Part shown: positions 34,599-44,164 of the stretch, one piece after another | Layout of the letters: each line of letters starts with the position of its first letter | Position numbering within the stretch: the first letter of the stretch is position 1 | Source of the DNA: Ariolimax columbianus | Lineage: Eukaryota; Mollusca; Gastropoda; Stylommatophora; Arionidae | Direction of reading: 5' to 3' | Assembly: GCA_036924085.1 (NCBI GenBank) | Contig: JAVGWX010000005.1 | Coordinates: 74,372,547 to 74,436,546 of the forward strand | DNA: 64,000 nucleotides | Program-made: the position numbers and the translations under genes | The notes under the pieces: model-generated | Told to the model about the DNA's origin: nothing | Databases searched by the model: none | The model's input: the letters and a program-made list of their open reading frames with translations, nothing else

Positions 34599-35225
34599 TA
34601 TGGGATTAAGCTAATCGTTCGGATTTGGCCGAATACTACTGCACCTGAGTTTGGGGACAAAGGAATCATTATTGAAGTTGTGTGATATTTTAGCTATATT
34701 CCATTGCTGTTAATTTCATTAACATAATTAAAAAGTAAGTTGTGTAAAGTCTTACAAGCTGTTTTCAGAAACCCAATACGCATCTCATCTACGCCTGGTA
34801 CTTTGTTTTGGGGGATTGAGTAAAATGCCTTATTACAATCTTCTGTGGTTACAGGCCATCTAAGGGTTTGTTAACCTGATACAGGCCACCATCCTTATAC
34901 AGTCGCGTAACATATTCTCTCCATCTCGTTTTTTAATTCTCTTTGGGTTTGTTGTTTGTTTTCCATTCGTATCATTAATCATATGTGACCATATGCCCTT
35001 ATTTTTACTTTCTTGTGTATGTGTTTGAATTTACCTGTTCTCTATTTGAATTTGCTTTTCGGTAATTACCAATGATTTCTTGTTTTCTGCTTTGTTCTTA
35101 CCCTATGTTATCTCTATTGTTTCTTTTAAGGCTTCTTTTATAATCTGCCACTGTTGAATTATATCTTCAGTAACTTGATTATTTTTTCCCTAAGACATAT
35201 TTCACTGAATTTAAGATGTTAAGTC
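34599..35225 (-). pseudogene. LINE X, linker and start of RT
   Basis: The minus strand reads EDIIQQWQIIKEALKETIEI near 35180, GKNKAENKK, RELKNEMERIC, then VTTEDCNKAFYSIPQNKVPG with VDEMRIGFLKTACKTLHNLL near 34850-34740. It continues through TSIMIPL and IRTISLIP to the LINE W junction. This is the endonuclease-RT linker and the K..K.PG.D pre-RT motif. It joins in order with 32325-33137, where the SLIP motif reappears because of the target duplication. Confidence 0.68.
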
Positions 35226-35234
35226 TATTCTCCA

Positions 35235-35796
35235 ACTAATACAATATTTCAACCATACTACTGACTTTGGTTTTATTTAAATACAACTATCATAAACGAA
35301 CAACAGTATCGCTAATACAAGACTTCAACCACTACCTCAACAGCCTAACTACTAACAAAACAATACAACCACTGACACAACACTACAACTAATACAAGAC
35401 TTCAACCACTACCTCAACAGCCTAACTACTAACAAAACAATACAACCACTAACACAACACTACAACAAAAGAAGACTTCAACCACTACCTCAACAGCCTA
35501 ACTACTAACAAAACAATACAATCACTAACACAACACTACAACTAATACAAGACTTCAACCACTGCCCTAACAGCCTAACTACTAACAAAACAATACAGCC
35601 ACTACCCAAACAAACTAACCAATAACACAACACTACAACAACTAACACAACAATACAACCACTACCCCAACAGACTAACCAATAACACAACACTGCAACA
35701 ACTAACATAACAATACAACCACTACCCCAAACAGACTAACCAATCACACAACACTACAACAACTCACACAACAATACAACCACTACCCCAAAGAGA
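35235..35796. repeat. 77-bp and about 60-bp satellite, left part
   Basis: The first part repeats GACTTCAACCACTACC every 76-77 bp (35321, 35398, 35474, 35551). The second part repeats CCCCAACAGACTAACCAA with a period of about 60 bp. The array is cut at 35796 by the LTR element and resumes at 41467. Confidence 0.85.
35793..35796. repeat. Left 4-bp target duplication (GAGA) of LTR element
   Basis: GAGA abuts the outer TG of the element and recurs at 41463-41466. Joining the flanks restores the satellite phrase CCCCAAAGAGACTAACCAA, close to the usual CCCCAAACAGACTAACCAA. Confidence 0.8.
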
Positions 35797-35839
35797 TGTA
35801 GCAGATCCCACTGTTTGCCTACCAAAAATAATAATAACG

Positions 35840-36786
35840 TGTAGCAGATCCCACTGTTTGCCTTGGCCGTGATCTAACTTAGAACATTCTCACACTCATC
35901 CACATCATCATGACCATACTCAGTAAATGACATATCACACAGCAGGTGGCATATTTATTATATCATACTCATATCATAGAATGAGTAGAGAAATTACAAA
36001 CACAATATAATACATATCTTAACTAAACATTCTACTAAAACGGGAATTATAAGCATTAGCTATTGATGGAATTCCCAACTAACTAAAAAACCCAGTTCTA
36101 TTGCCTTGCAATTACATCACACACACATCGCCTTAACTGCGTCTTCAACACACCTTATCAAATACTCTTCCTCACTGAAATCCCCTCAGGCGGGCGATCT
36201 CGACATAACTCGTTCACAATGTGTCCTTGCTTACAAACACACGTTCAGATTATCCATTAATGCAAAACTCACACACCTATTTGAGCGATCCTGTTCTATC
36301 ACTAAACATTCGTCCAACCGTCTATCAATCGCTCCTCTATCTAAAGTCGGTGAGTTAAACACACTATCTACATTCAGTCTCTCTCTCTCTCTCAGTCTCC
36401 TCCATACAGCCTCTCTCTCTCCCTCACTCTCCATCTCTCATCCAGCCTCTCGAGCTAAACTTTGTCTCGAGTTATATATCCTCAAGCAAGGCCAGAGCTT
36501 GACCAATCGATCTCAGGTATGGTCATCTTCAATTCCAATTGGAACGAAACACTTTGCACACCTGTCACTCATTCTCTCGCAGCAAGCCCCGTTGCCAATT
36601 TCGTCTGTCAATCAATCTCCCCCTACCAAAATCGGAAGGCCAGTGGTCAGTTTCTATCTGTCCACATTCCTTAACCCAACTCTGTTCTCCTTTGCTGAGA
36701 GTGACCTTGACATGCATTCAGGTAGCTTTAAGCTTTAACATGTTCAGGCATCCTAAACTCCCCTTGCTCCGGCGGGAACTGTTACA
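35840..36786 (-). repeat. 3' LTR of the gag-only element, with duplicated outer end
   Basis: 947 bp collinear with 40510-41462, starting TGTAGCAGATCC and ending GGGAACTGTTACA on plus. On the minus strand it carries a TATATAA box (about 36472-36478) and an AATAAA signal (35954-35959), in the order expected for U3-R-U5. Outside it, 35797-35839 repeats the last 24 bp of the LTR followed by 19 bp that match the leader next to the 5' LTR (ACCAAAAATAATAATAACG). Confidence 0.9.
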
Positions 36787-36800
36787 TTACCTCCCTAAAC
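36787..36800 (-). promoter_or_regulatory. Polypurine tract of the LTR element
   Basis: The minus strand reads TTTAGGGAGGTAA directly before the 3' LTR start TGTAACAG. This is the position and composition expected for the plus-strand primer of reverse transcription. Confidence 0.65.
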
Positions 36801-38645
36801 TACAGACCGAAACATGGATGGTCATTTTTTATCATCTGGCAAATGACCACCATTTTCGTCTCTACTATCAAAAATGTAAACCTACTCCTGTTTACAACTT
36901 CACTCACATCGTACATGCCTTGAAAAGAAAACACTGTCACGCCATTTTCGTCTCTACTATCCATAATGTAAACACCACTCCTGTTTACAACTTCACTCAC
37001 ATCGTACATGCATAAAAAAGACATGTCATTTGATACATATAAACTTTTTGTAATACATACACAATCAATACCAGCAGAAAAAAACACTGTGGCTGGGCGT
37101 TTTTACAACACAAGCTCCCACTTTTACATCGTTTTGCAGTCAAATACACCAAAGTCTGTCCCTGCGGGACCTTTAACTCATCAAAACAGAAACACCTTAA
37201 GGAATTCTCCTTACTCATTGAGGTCAACATACCTCGCCCTGTTCTCGTGCCTTCCTCTAAGGACACGAACCTTCATTGTTACACTCGACCAGTTCAGGTC
37301 AATTTTCTCAGGCGGTCTCATTACACGCCTGGCCGACGATTCACTTCATACTAACTCCTGTGAGGCCACGAATTTACGTGGGTTATCCTCAGGCTAGTTA
37401 TCACTGTCTTTCTTGACAGCTATCCCCTCTCAAAGAAAACAGCAAAATTCTTTATGTTTCCCACAAAAACGATATTTGACAACATATGTCATAGTCAATA
37501 TTACAACTTCTGATCAATATAGTCTTCTCTGCAAAGACTCCACATACATGTGATTCTGGAACTCGTGGTGACTTGTGCTTGCGGAGGCCTACAGTCTGGA
37601 TGAGATATACTGCTCTGTAGATCACCTAAATAACCTGTATCAAATACATGTAAACATGATGATTCAACAACAACAACAAAAAAACAACAACAAAATAAAG
37701 AAAAATTCAATGCATACTATATCGACCATACAACCCACTAAAAATGCAAGTAATACCCTTAGTCAAAACCCAAACACCAAATACAAATGTCAAAATATTT
37801 GCACGCATACTCATGATATCAGTATTTCAGTCAGTATCACACCTTGATACTTATGTAAGGACACATAATCATGTTTAAACAAACCAACAACAATCAATTA
37901 AAGTGCAAGTAATACGCTTGTCAAAATCCAAATATCAAAATATTTACACACATAAACATGACCAAGTGCCATCAACCTTCACTCCTGCTCGTGCCCCACA
38001 GATGAGCACCTGTTAATGCCCCCTTTATAAGATTCTAAACTATGACTAAGTTCTACTAGACTATGTCACTAAACTATGACTAAGTTCTAATTTAATCAGA
38101 TACTAAACTATGTCTGAGTCAAAAGTCAAAAACCGAATCGTCCACCTGTCGAATTACGTCATGCTGTAACCCTACTAGTCCGGGTTCAGTCTTTGTCCCG
38201 AGGAATCAAAACCGAGTGTTGTGATCTAACTAATTCACCGCTATTTCCACAAATTCCCCGAATCAAAGCTACCTGGTCAGATATTAACCGAAGCATCGCG
38301 TCCACGTGTTACCTTGCGTCACGTAATCATTACCTGGCGCATCCAGCTATCCTGCGTCTCTCGTTCGTTCTGTCCGTTTCTCTGGTCGGAAATGTCCCTT
38401 TGATCTCGGTCAGTCTAGCTGCAGACTGACCGTCCGTGGTACGCTCATTGTTTGGCGTTTACTTGAGACAACGAATTCAAAGGAATTTTTAACATCTGGC
38501 CATTCCTCCATCTCTATACCCTACCCCCTAATTATCAAAATCTCCGTTCTCAAGGATAACGGTAGATGAAACAAATTTTATGCAAATGCATACATTAACT
38601 GGAGTTTCACATGATAGCCCATGTGTGTAAGTACTCCACACGACT
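36801..38645 (-). other. Non-coding internal region of the LTR element
   Basis: About 1.85 kb that would hold pol in an autonomous element. No RT, integrase or protease motif was seen on either strand. It contains a direct duplication of about 70 bp (about 36850-36920 and 36942-37013, sharing CATTTTCGTCTCTACTATC and CTGTTTACAACTTCACTCAC). Confidence 0.7.
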
Positions 38646-40199
38646 TTACCTAATTCCATTTCTGAATTCCATGTTTTTGGCTAGCGTCAGTAAACATTGC
38701 ATCAACCGTTCCTTATCACTACTGCTTATTTTAACCAGACTATGCGCTGCCCCATCAGCTGTCTCTGATTGCTGCGCGATTTCCTCCTGTAAAACGCCCA
38801 TCGTCTGGTCTGTTTGTTTCACGGTTGTTTGGTTCGTCCCCACCGGTTCTCTGGTAGTGTTACGTACACTTACATCGTCCGCTACTTCAGCCTTCCGTCC
38901 ATCTGTATTCACTATTTGTGGGAAAAACTTTTCACACTGTTCGTTTGACTGTTGGCTTATCTCGAACTGAGATCTTTTCATCTTTGCTTCGATGACTGGT
39001 TCGCTGTCCTGGCTGCGGTTAACCTGTCTTTCCCTTTTCTTCGTTTTCCTTAGAAACTCTGTTCCTCCTTTGTTGGCTGCTGTTGGTGCGTCCGTTTCGC
39101 ATTCCAAGTGTGCGTCATTTCCACTTCCTTCCTCAGTGGCCGAAGGGTTGTCCCTTCTTTCGGTCTGTTCAACCACTTCTCCCGCATGGCTAGAACTTGG
39201 CTTGGGTGGGCACGAAACCATAGCTGGTCCTGCCACCATTCCTCCTCCTCTCCTTTCTTCTTTATCTGACGAATCTCTGACTATTTCCTTGTTCGATTCT
39301 TCGTCGACTTTAACTAATGTTCTACCAGGCTTGACCACAAGTTCCTGGTAAACTTGGCTCCTTTCAGCACGCCCGACCATGTTAATCGACGTAATACCCT
39401 CTTCCTGAATTCTCGGCCTACACTGTCCGATGCGGTAACATTTTATCTGGACCTCTGAGCGAGCGTTTGTCTCGTTTGCATTGCGTAACCTGCCCTCCGT
39501 CCCTAACTTTTCTGGATACCCAAAACCTGTATCTCTTTCTTTCTGTCCATCCGCCTCGTGCTTAAAGTCTCTTTGATAGCTCCTGTTCTGCCTCTCCATC
39601 TGTAACCGTGCAAAAGGCCTCTTGTGGGCTAAGAATCTGCCCGATTCAAACTTCTGCCCAACCATTCCTCCTCCTCTCATTTGACTTGGCCTCTCCACCT
39701 GGGTCAAACTCCCCTTTTTGACACCTCTTTCCAGTCGTACACACACGTCCGTCCTGAGATTTCCACCTCTGTCCCTCCACGGATCGGAATGTGGAACTTG
39801 GATGGGCTTCCTACTCACTTTCCTACCACTCTGTCCCCTTCTAAAATACTGGGCCGTGTTTACTCCTGTGATTCCTTGATTTCTTCTCTCCTTCCTAGCT
39901 GGTTTGAAAGCTCCGTTTTCAAACTGTTGCAACAGCTGTCGCAGCTTCCATTGGAGATCTTTTTCCTGTCTTTCCAGCCGAATAACTCTGCTTGTTAGTT
40001 CTCTTAGCTGGTTTTGTAGTTGACTTCTGTCCTCCCACTTATCGCTGGCTGTAGCTAGTGCCATGAAAGGCTTGCTTTTGACAAACAGTCCTCCTCTCCA
40101 GGAACTGCTAATATTCCGAAGAATATTAGGGCATCCGATAGACAAATGTCCAAAAGCTAGACAATGATAACATTGTTTAACATTGTCCAACCTCGACAT
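38646..40199 (-). CDS. Gag-like zinc-knuckle protein of the LTR element, 517 aa
   Basis: Start chosen at ATG 40199 (MSRLDNVKQC); the frame opens only about 36 bp upstream. Residues 10-23 form a CCHC zinc knuckle C-x2-C-x4-H-x4-C (CYHCLAFGHLSIGC), the nucleic-acid-binding motif of Gag nucleocapsids and some ORF1 proteins. Residues about 54-96 are rich in Leu, Gln and Arg with heptad spacing, a likely coiled coil. Residues about 100-250 are basic with many Arg, Gln and Gly, suiting RNA binding, and the remainder is acidic and low in complexity. No capsid domain precedes the knuckle and no protease or RT follows, so compared with ordinary Gag it is N-terminally reduced. The frame is intact in a recently inserted element. 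The likely role is RNA packaging, but a captured cellular gene cannot be excluded. Confidence 0.75.
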   Translation of the reverse strand: MSRLDNVKQCYHCLAFGHLSIGCPNILRNISSSWRGGLFVKSKPFMALATASDKWEDRSQLQNQLRELTSRVIRLERQEKDLQWKLRQLLQQFENGAFKPARKERRNQGITGVNTAQYFRRGQSGRKVSRKPIQVPHSDPWRDRGGNLRTDVCVRLERGVKKGSLTQVERPSQMRGGGMVGQKFESGRFLAHKRPFARLQMERQNRSYQRDFKHEADGQKERDTGFGYPEKLGTEGRLRNANETNARSEVQIKCYRIGQCRPRIQEEGITSINMVGRAERSQVYQELVVKPGRTLVKVDEESNKEIVRDSSDKEERRGGGMVAGPAMVSCPPKPSSSHAGEVVEQTERRDNPSATEEGSGNDAHLECETDAPTAANKGGTEFLRKTKKRERQVNRSQDSEPVIEAKMKRSQFEISQQSNEQCEKFFPQIVNTDGRKAEVADDVSVRNTTREPVGTNQTTVKQTDQTMGVLQEEIAQQSETADGAAHSLVKISSSDKERLMQCLLTLAKNMEFRNGIR

Positions 40200-40464
40200 A
40201 TTGAATAAACCCGTCTGGCCCACCAAAAAAATTTATAAGACTGTCAAGTACGCACAAAGTCTTGTCAATAATACAACACTGGGTGGAAGAAAAATGTCAC
40301 ACTTACCAGTCAGATGATTGGAAAAGCTGTCTATGGTACTAACACTCTAACCACTAGCTACTCCTCTATTCCTAACTACACACACAAGTTATATATAACT
40401 GCGACACTAGTGTTAAACGTGCAAATCAAGATCTATAGCTACACACGCACTATATTTATAAATC

Positions 40465-40509
40465 TACCACGACTATCCGTGGTCAACAGGCACCAAAATA
40501 ATAATAACG
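40465..40509 (-). promoter_or_regulatory. Candidate primer-binding site and hairpin next to 5' LTR
   Basis: Reading away from the 5' LTR end on the minus strand, a 14-15-nt spacer (CGTTATTATTATTT) is followed by TGGTGCCTGTTGACC, which starts with the TGG expected to pair with a tRNA 3' CCA. A perfect 5-bp stem CCACG/CGTGG with a 6-nt loop overlaps it. The tRNA was not identified. Confidence 0.45.
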
Positions 40510-41462
40510 TGTAGCAGATCCCACTGTTTGCCTTGGCCGTGATCTAACTTAGAACATTCTCACACTCATCCACATCATCATGACCATACTCAGTAAATGA
40601 CATATCACACAGCAGGTGGCATATTTATTATATCATACTCATATCATAGAATGAGTAGAGAAATTACAAACACAATATAATACATATCTTAACTAAACAT
40701 TCTACTAAAACGGGAATTATAAGCATTAGCTATTGATGGAATTCCCAACTAACTAAAAAACCCAGTTCTCTTGCCTTGCAATTACATCACACACACATCG
40801 CCTTAACTGCGTCTTCAAAACACCTTATCAAATACTCTTCCTCACTGAAATCCCCTCAGGCGGGCGATCTCGACATAACTCGTTCACAATGTGTCCTTGC
40901 TTACAAACACACTTTCAGATTATCCATTAATGCAAAACTCACACACCTATTTGAGCGATCCTGTTCTATCACTAAACATTCGTCCAACCGTCTATCAATC
41001 GCTCCTCTATCTAAAGTCGGTGAGTTAAACACACTATCTACATTCAGTCTCTCTCTCTCTCTCTCAGTCTCCTCCATACAGCCTCTCTCTCCCTCACTCT
41101 CCATCTCTCATCCAGCCTCTCGAGCTAAACTTTGTCTCGAGTTATATATCCTCAAGCAAGGCCAGAGCTTGACCAATCGATCTCAGGTATGGTCATCTTC
41201 AATTCCAATTGGAACGAAACACTTTGCACACCTGTCACTCATTCTCTCGCAGCAAGCCCCGTTGCCAATTTCGTCTGTCAATCAATCTCCCCCTACCAAA
41301 ATCGGAAGGCCAGTGGTCAGTTTCTATCTGTCCACATTCCTTAACCCAACTCTGTTCTCCTTTGCTGAGACGGTGAGTGACCTTGACATGCATTCAGGTA
41401 GCTTTAAGCTTTAACATGTTCAGGCATCCTAAACTCCCCTTGCTCCGGCGGGAACTGTTACA
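40510..41462 (-). repeat. 5' LTR of the gag-only element
   Basis: 953 bp, TG...CA. The minus strand carries a TATATAA box at 41142-41148 and an AATAAA signal at 40624-40629 about 515 bp downstream, supporting transcription on the minus strand. A (TC)n stretch near 41048-41065 differs in length between the two LTRs. Confidence 0.9.
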
Positions 41463-41466
41463 GAGA

Positions 41467-41720
41467 CTAACCAATAACACAACACTACAACAACTAACAC
41501 AACAATACAACCACTACCCCAAACAGACTAACCAATAACACAACACTATAACCACTAACCCCAACAGACTAACCAATAACAGAACACTACAACAACTAAT
41601 ACAACTATTCAACCACTAACACAACACTACAACTAACACAACAGTACAACAACTAACACAATACTACAACAACTAACACAACAATACAATAACTAACACA
41701 ACAGTACAGTCATACTAATA
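41467..41720. repeat. 77/60-bp satellite, right part
   Basis: Continuation of 35235-35796 after the LTR insertion, with the same CAACACTACAACAACTAACAC and CAGACTAACCAATAACA phrases. Confidence 0.88.
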
Positions 41721-41729
41721 CTTGCAAAC

Positions 41730-42345
41730 CAAAACCATATAATAATAATAATACCATCTAGTCTTCACGAGCAATGTGTCAAGCTAGCACGCGTTCGATA
41801 TCTCTCCGCGTATCCTTCTTCCCCTCACAACCCCCAACATTTCTCTCTAATTTTCTTCCCTTCCAGGCACGAGCTAACTCAGGCACATTTTCATTTCTTT
41901 CTTAACTTTCTGTCATTCTTGTAATAACTACTCCCATTAGCTATTTTCATTCAGAAATTGTTACTTCTATCTTCTCATTTTTCTGAAGTTTATTTGTTTT
42001 TGGCGGGAAGACTACGTAGGCCAGTGGCGTACCTACAGACTGGCGTGGTGGACATATGACTGAATGATGCCGGATATGAGATGACCAGATCTGGGGCTGT
42101 CTTTGGTAGATTCGACCAATTTTACTATGAGATCCTCAAGGATGACGACATTTACAATATTCTTGTCATATTATCATTTTCACTCCAACAGGAGTATAGG
42201 GTCACTACTTCAGTTGGCCTTCTGCAGGACGTCTATACCAAAACACGTTGCGTGCGTTGTAGTAGTAGTTTATGTTGTTATTTGTTTTACACGATACGAT
42301 TTCATGTCCGATGCACATCTCTTTTGTTACCAATTACGTCATTCT
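41730..42345. other. Spacer, nothing recognised
   Basis: No coding or repeat content recognised apart from the approach to dispersed repeat E. Confidence 0.4.
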
Positions 42346-42349
42346 CTTA

Positions 42350-42660
42350 TTTAAACTTTCAGCGCAGAAAACGGCGCATAGAATAGAACTGAAAATGATC
42401 CAGTTTGATAGGTATGTCGCCACTTCCCGTAACTCTTACATGCTCCCTAGTCACATGGTTGTCCCCCCCCCACCCTCCACCCCCCCCCCCCCCCCTCCAT
42501 CCTACCTCCGGGAAATTATTCGGCAAATAGCTCATCTGGGCCTTCTTCAATTCCGTATTAGCAATTTCCACATAATTGCCTGTAACAGGAGTCTTTTATT
42601 GTTCATCCAAAAAACGTGTCGGTTGCACGCCCTACGTTTTTTCCTGATGACACCAGAAAC
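42350..42660 (+). repeat. Dispersed repeat E, copy 2
   Basis: It parallels the minus strand of 20150-20560 (GAACTGAAAATGATCCAGTT, CGCCACTTCCCGTAACTC, ATAATTGCCTGTAACAGGAG). A C-run of about 18 bp (42481-42495) and a second C-run lie inside. No protein assignment is possible. Confidence 0.4.
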
Positions 42661-42664
42661 ATAA

Positions 42665-43090
42665 ATTTGGCTGGACTATAGCAGTATATCCTGATTAGAC
42701 AGGAAGACATTTCAGCCAATGACCAGTAGACGTCAAAGGCATTTATTTTCAAATGCATTCATCCTATTATCAAGTGCACTTTTTATTATCCTATTGCTAC
42801 TGCCACATGTCCAGTACTGATTTAAGTAGCCCGAACGTGATGTGATTACTCAATTTACATATTTTCATTAATTGGTTGACAGCTGTAGAAGTCAATGTGA
42901 TTTGGATAAGAATTCCATCTGTGCGTCTAAAACATGTTACGATATTTTACTGCCTAAATTGGTGAAATTCTAAATCTTGTGTATCGCATGACTATTGAGT
43001 TGAACATTGATTCCCGTGCGTTTCAGATTCATGATTTATTTCTCAGAAGCATTTATCCGAAAGTGTAATTGTTTGGCTTCATTTTTCTCA
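42665..43090. other. Spacer, nothing recognised
   Basis: AT-rich sequence with no recognisable coding or repeat content. Confidence 0.4.
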
Positions 43091-43094
43091 AACC

Positions 43095-44160
43095 GTGTCC
43101 CGTAAATATTCTCAAATAATTGCCCATCAATATTCTCAAAAATGGCACTTAAATATTCTTAAATCATGTCCCGTCAACATTTTAAATCATGTCCCGTCAA
43201 CATTCTTAAATCATGTCCCGTCAAAATTCTCAAACCCTTTCCTGTTAACATTCTCAAACCATTTCCTGTCAACACTCTCAAACCATTTCCTGTCAACATT
43301 CTCAAACCATTTCCTGTCAACATTCTCAGACCATTTCCTGTCAACATTCTCAAACCATTTCCTGTCAACATTCTCAAACCATTTCCCGTCAACATTCTTA
43401 AACCATTTCCTGTCAACATCTTCAAATCTTGTCCGTCAACACTCTCAAACCATTTCCTGTTAACATTCTCAAACCATTTCCTGTCAACACTCTCAAACCA
43501 TTTCCTGTCAACATTCTCAAACCATTTCCTGTCAACATTCTCAGACCATTTCCTGTCAACATTCTCAAACCATTTCCTGTCAACATTCTCAAACCATTTC
43601 CCGTCAACATTCTTAAACCATTTCCTGTCAACATCTTCAAATCTTGTCCGTCAACACTCTCAAACCATTTCCTGTCAACACTCTCAAACCATTTTCTGTC
43701 AACACTCTCAAACCATTTTATGCCAACACTCTCAAACCATTTCCGTTCAATATTCTCAAACCATTTCCTGTCAACAGTCTCAAATCATGTCCAGTCAACA
43801 TTCTCAAATCATGTTTCATCAACATTCTCAAATCATGTCCAGTCAACATTCTCAAATCACGTCCAGTCAACATTCTTAAATCATGTCCAGTCAACATTCT
43901 TAAATCATGTCCAGTCAACATTCTCAAATCATGTCCGGTCAACATTCTCAAATCACGTCCAGTCAACATTCTCAAACCGTGTCCGGTCAACATTCTCAAA
44001 TCACGTCCAGTCAACATTCTCAAACACTGTCTCGTCAACATTTTCAAACCGTGTCTTGTCAAAATTCTCAAACCGAGTCTCGTCAACATTCTCAAACCGT
44101 GTCTTGTTAAAATTCTCAAACCGTGTCTCGTCAACATTCTCAAACTGTGACCTTTTATCA
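43095..44160. repeat. 24-bp satellite with a 215-bp higher-order duplication
   Basis: Units of the type CATTCTCAAACCATTTCCTG recur every 24 bp, changing to TCATGTCCAGT and then CCGTGTCTCGT flavours downstream. A 1-bp shortened unit (CTTGTCCGTCAAC) at 43427 recurs 215 bp later at 43642, so nine units were duplicated as a block. Reading frames on both strands, up to 247 codons, are repeat-derived. Confidence 0.9.
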
Positions 44161-44164
44161 TATT

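Larger units (their letters stand above)
35797..41462 (-). mobile_element. Non-autonomous LTR retrotransposon carrying only a Gag-like ORF
   Basis: A 5.67-kb element in minus orientation with LTRs at 40510-41462 (5') and 35840-36786 (3'), each of the form TG...CA, and a 4-bp GAGA duplication outside. Inside are a candidate primer-binding site next to the 5' LTR, one long Gag-like zinc-knuckle ORF (38646-40199), about 1.86 kb of sequence with no recognisable protease, RT, RNase H or integrase, and a purine-rich tract against the 3' LTR. The two LTRs differ by eye at about three substitutions and a few small indels over 950 bp, so insertion was recent. Reverse transcriptase and integrase would have to come from another element. 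The layout resembles gag-only TR-GAG elements described in plants, which is an analogy and not a classification. Confidence 0.88.
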
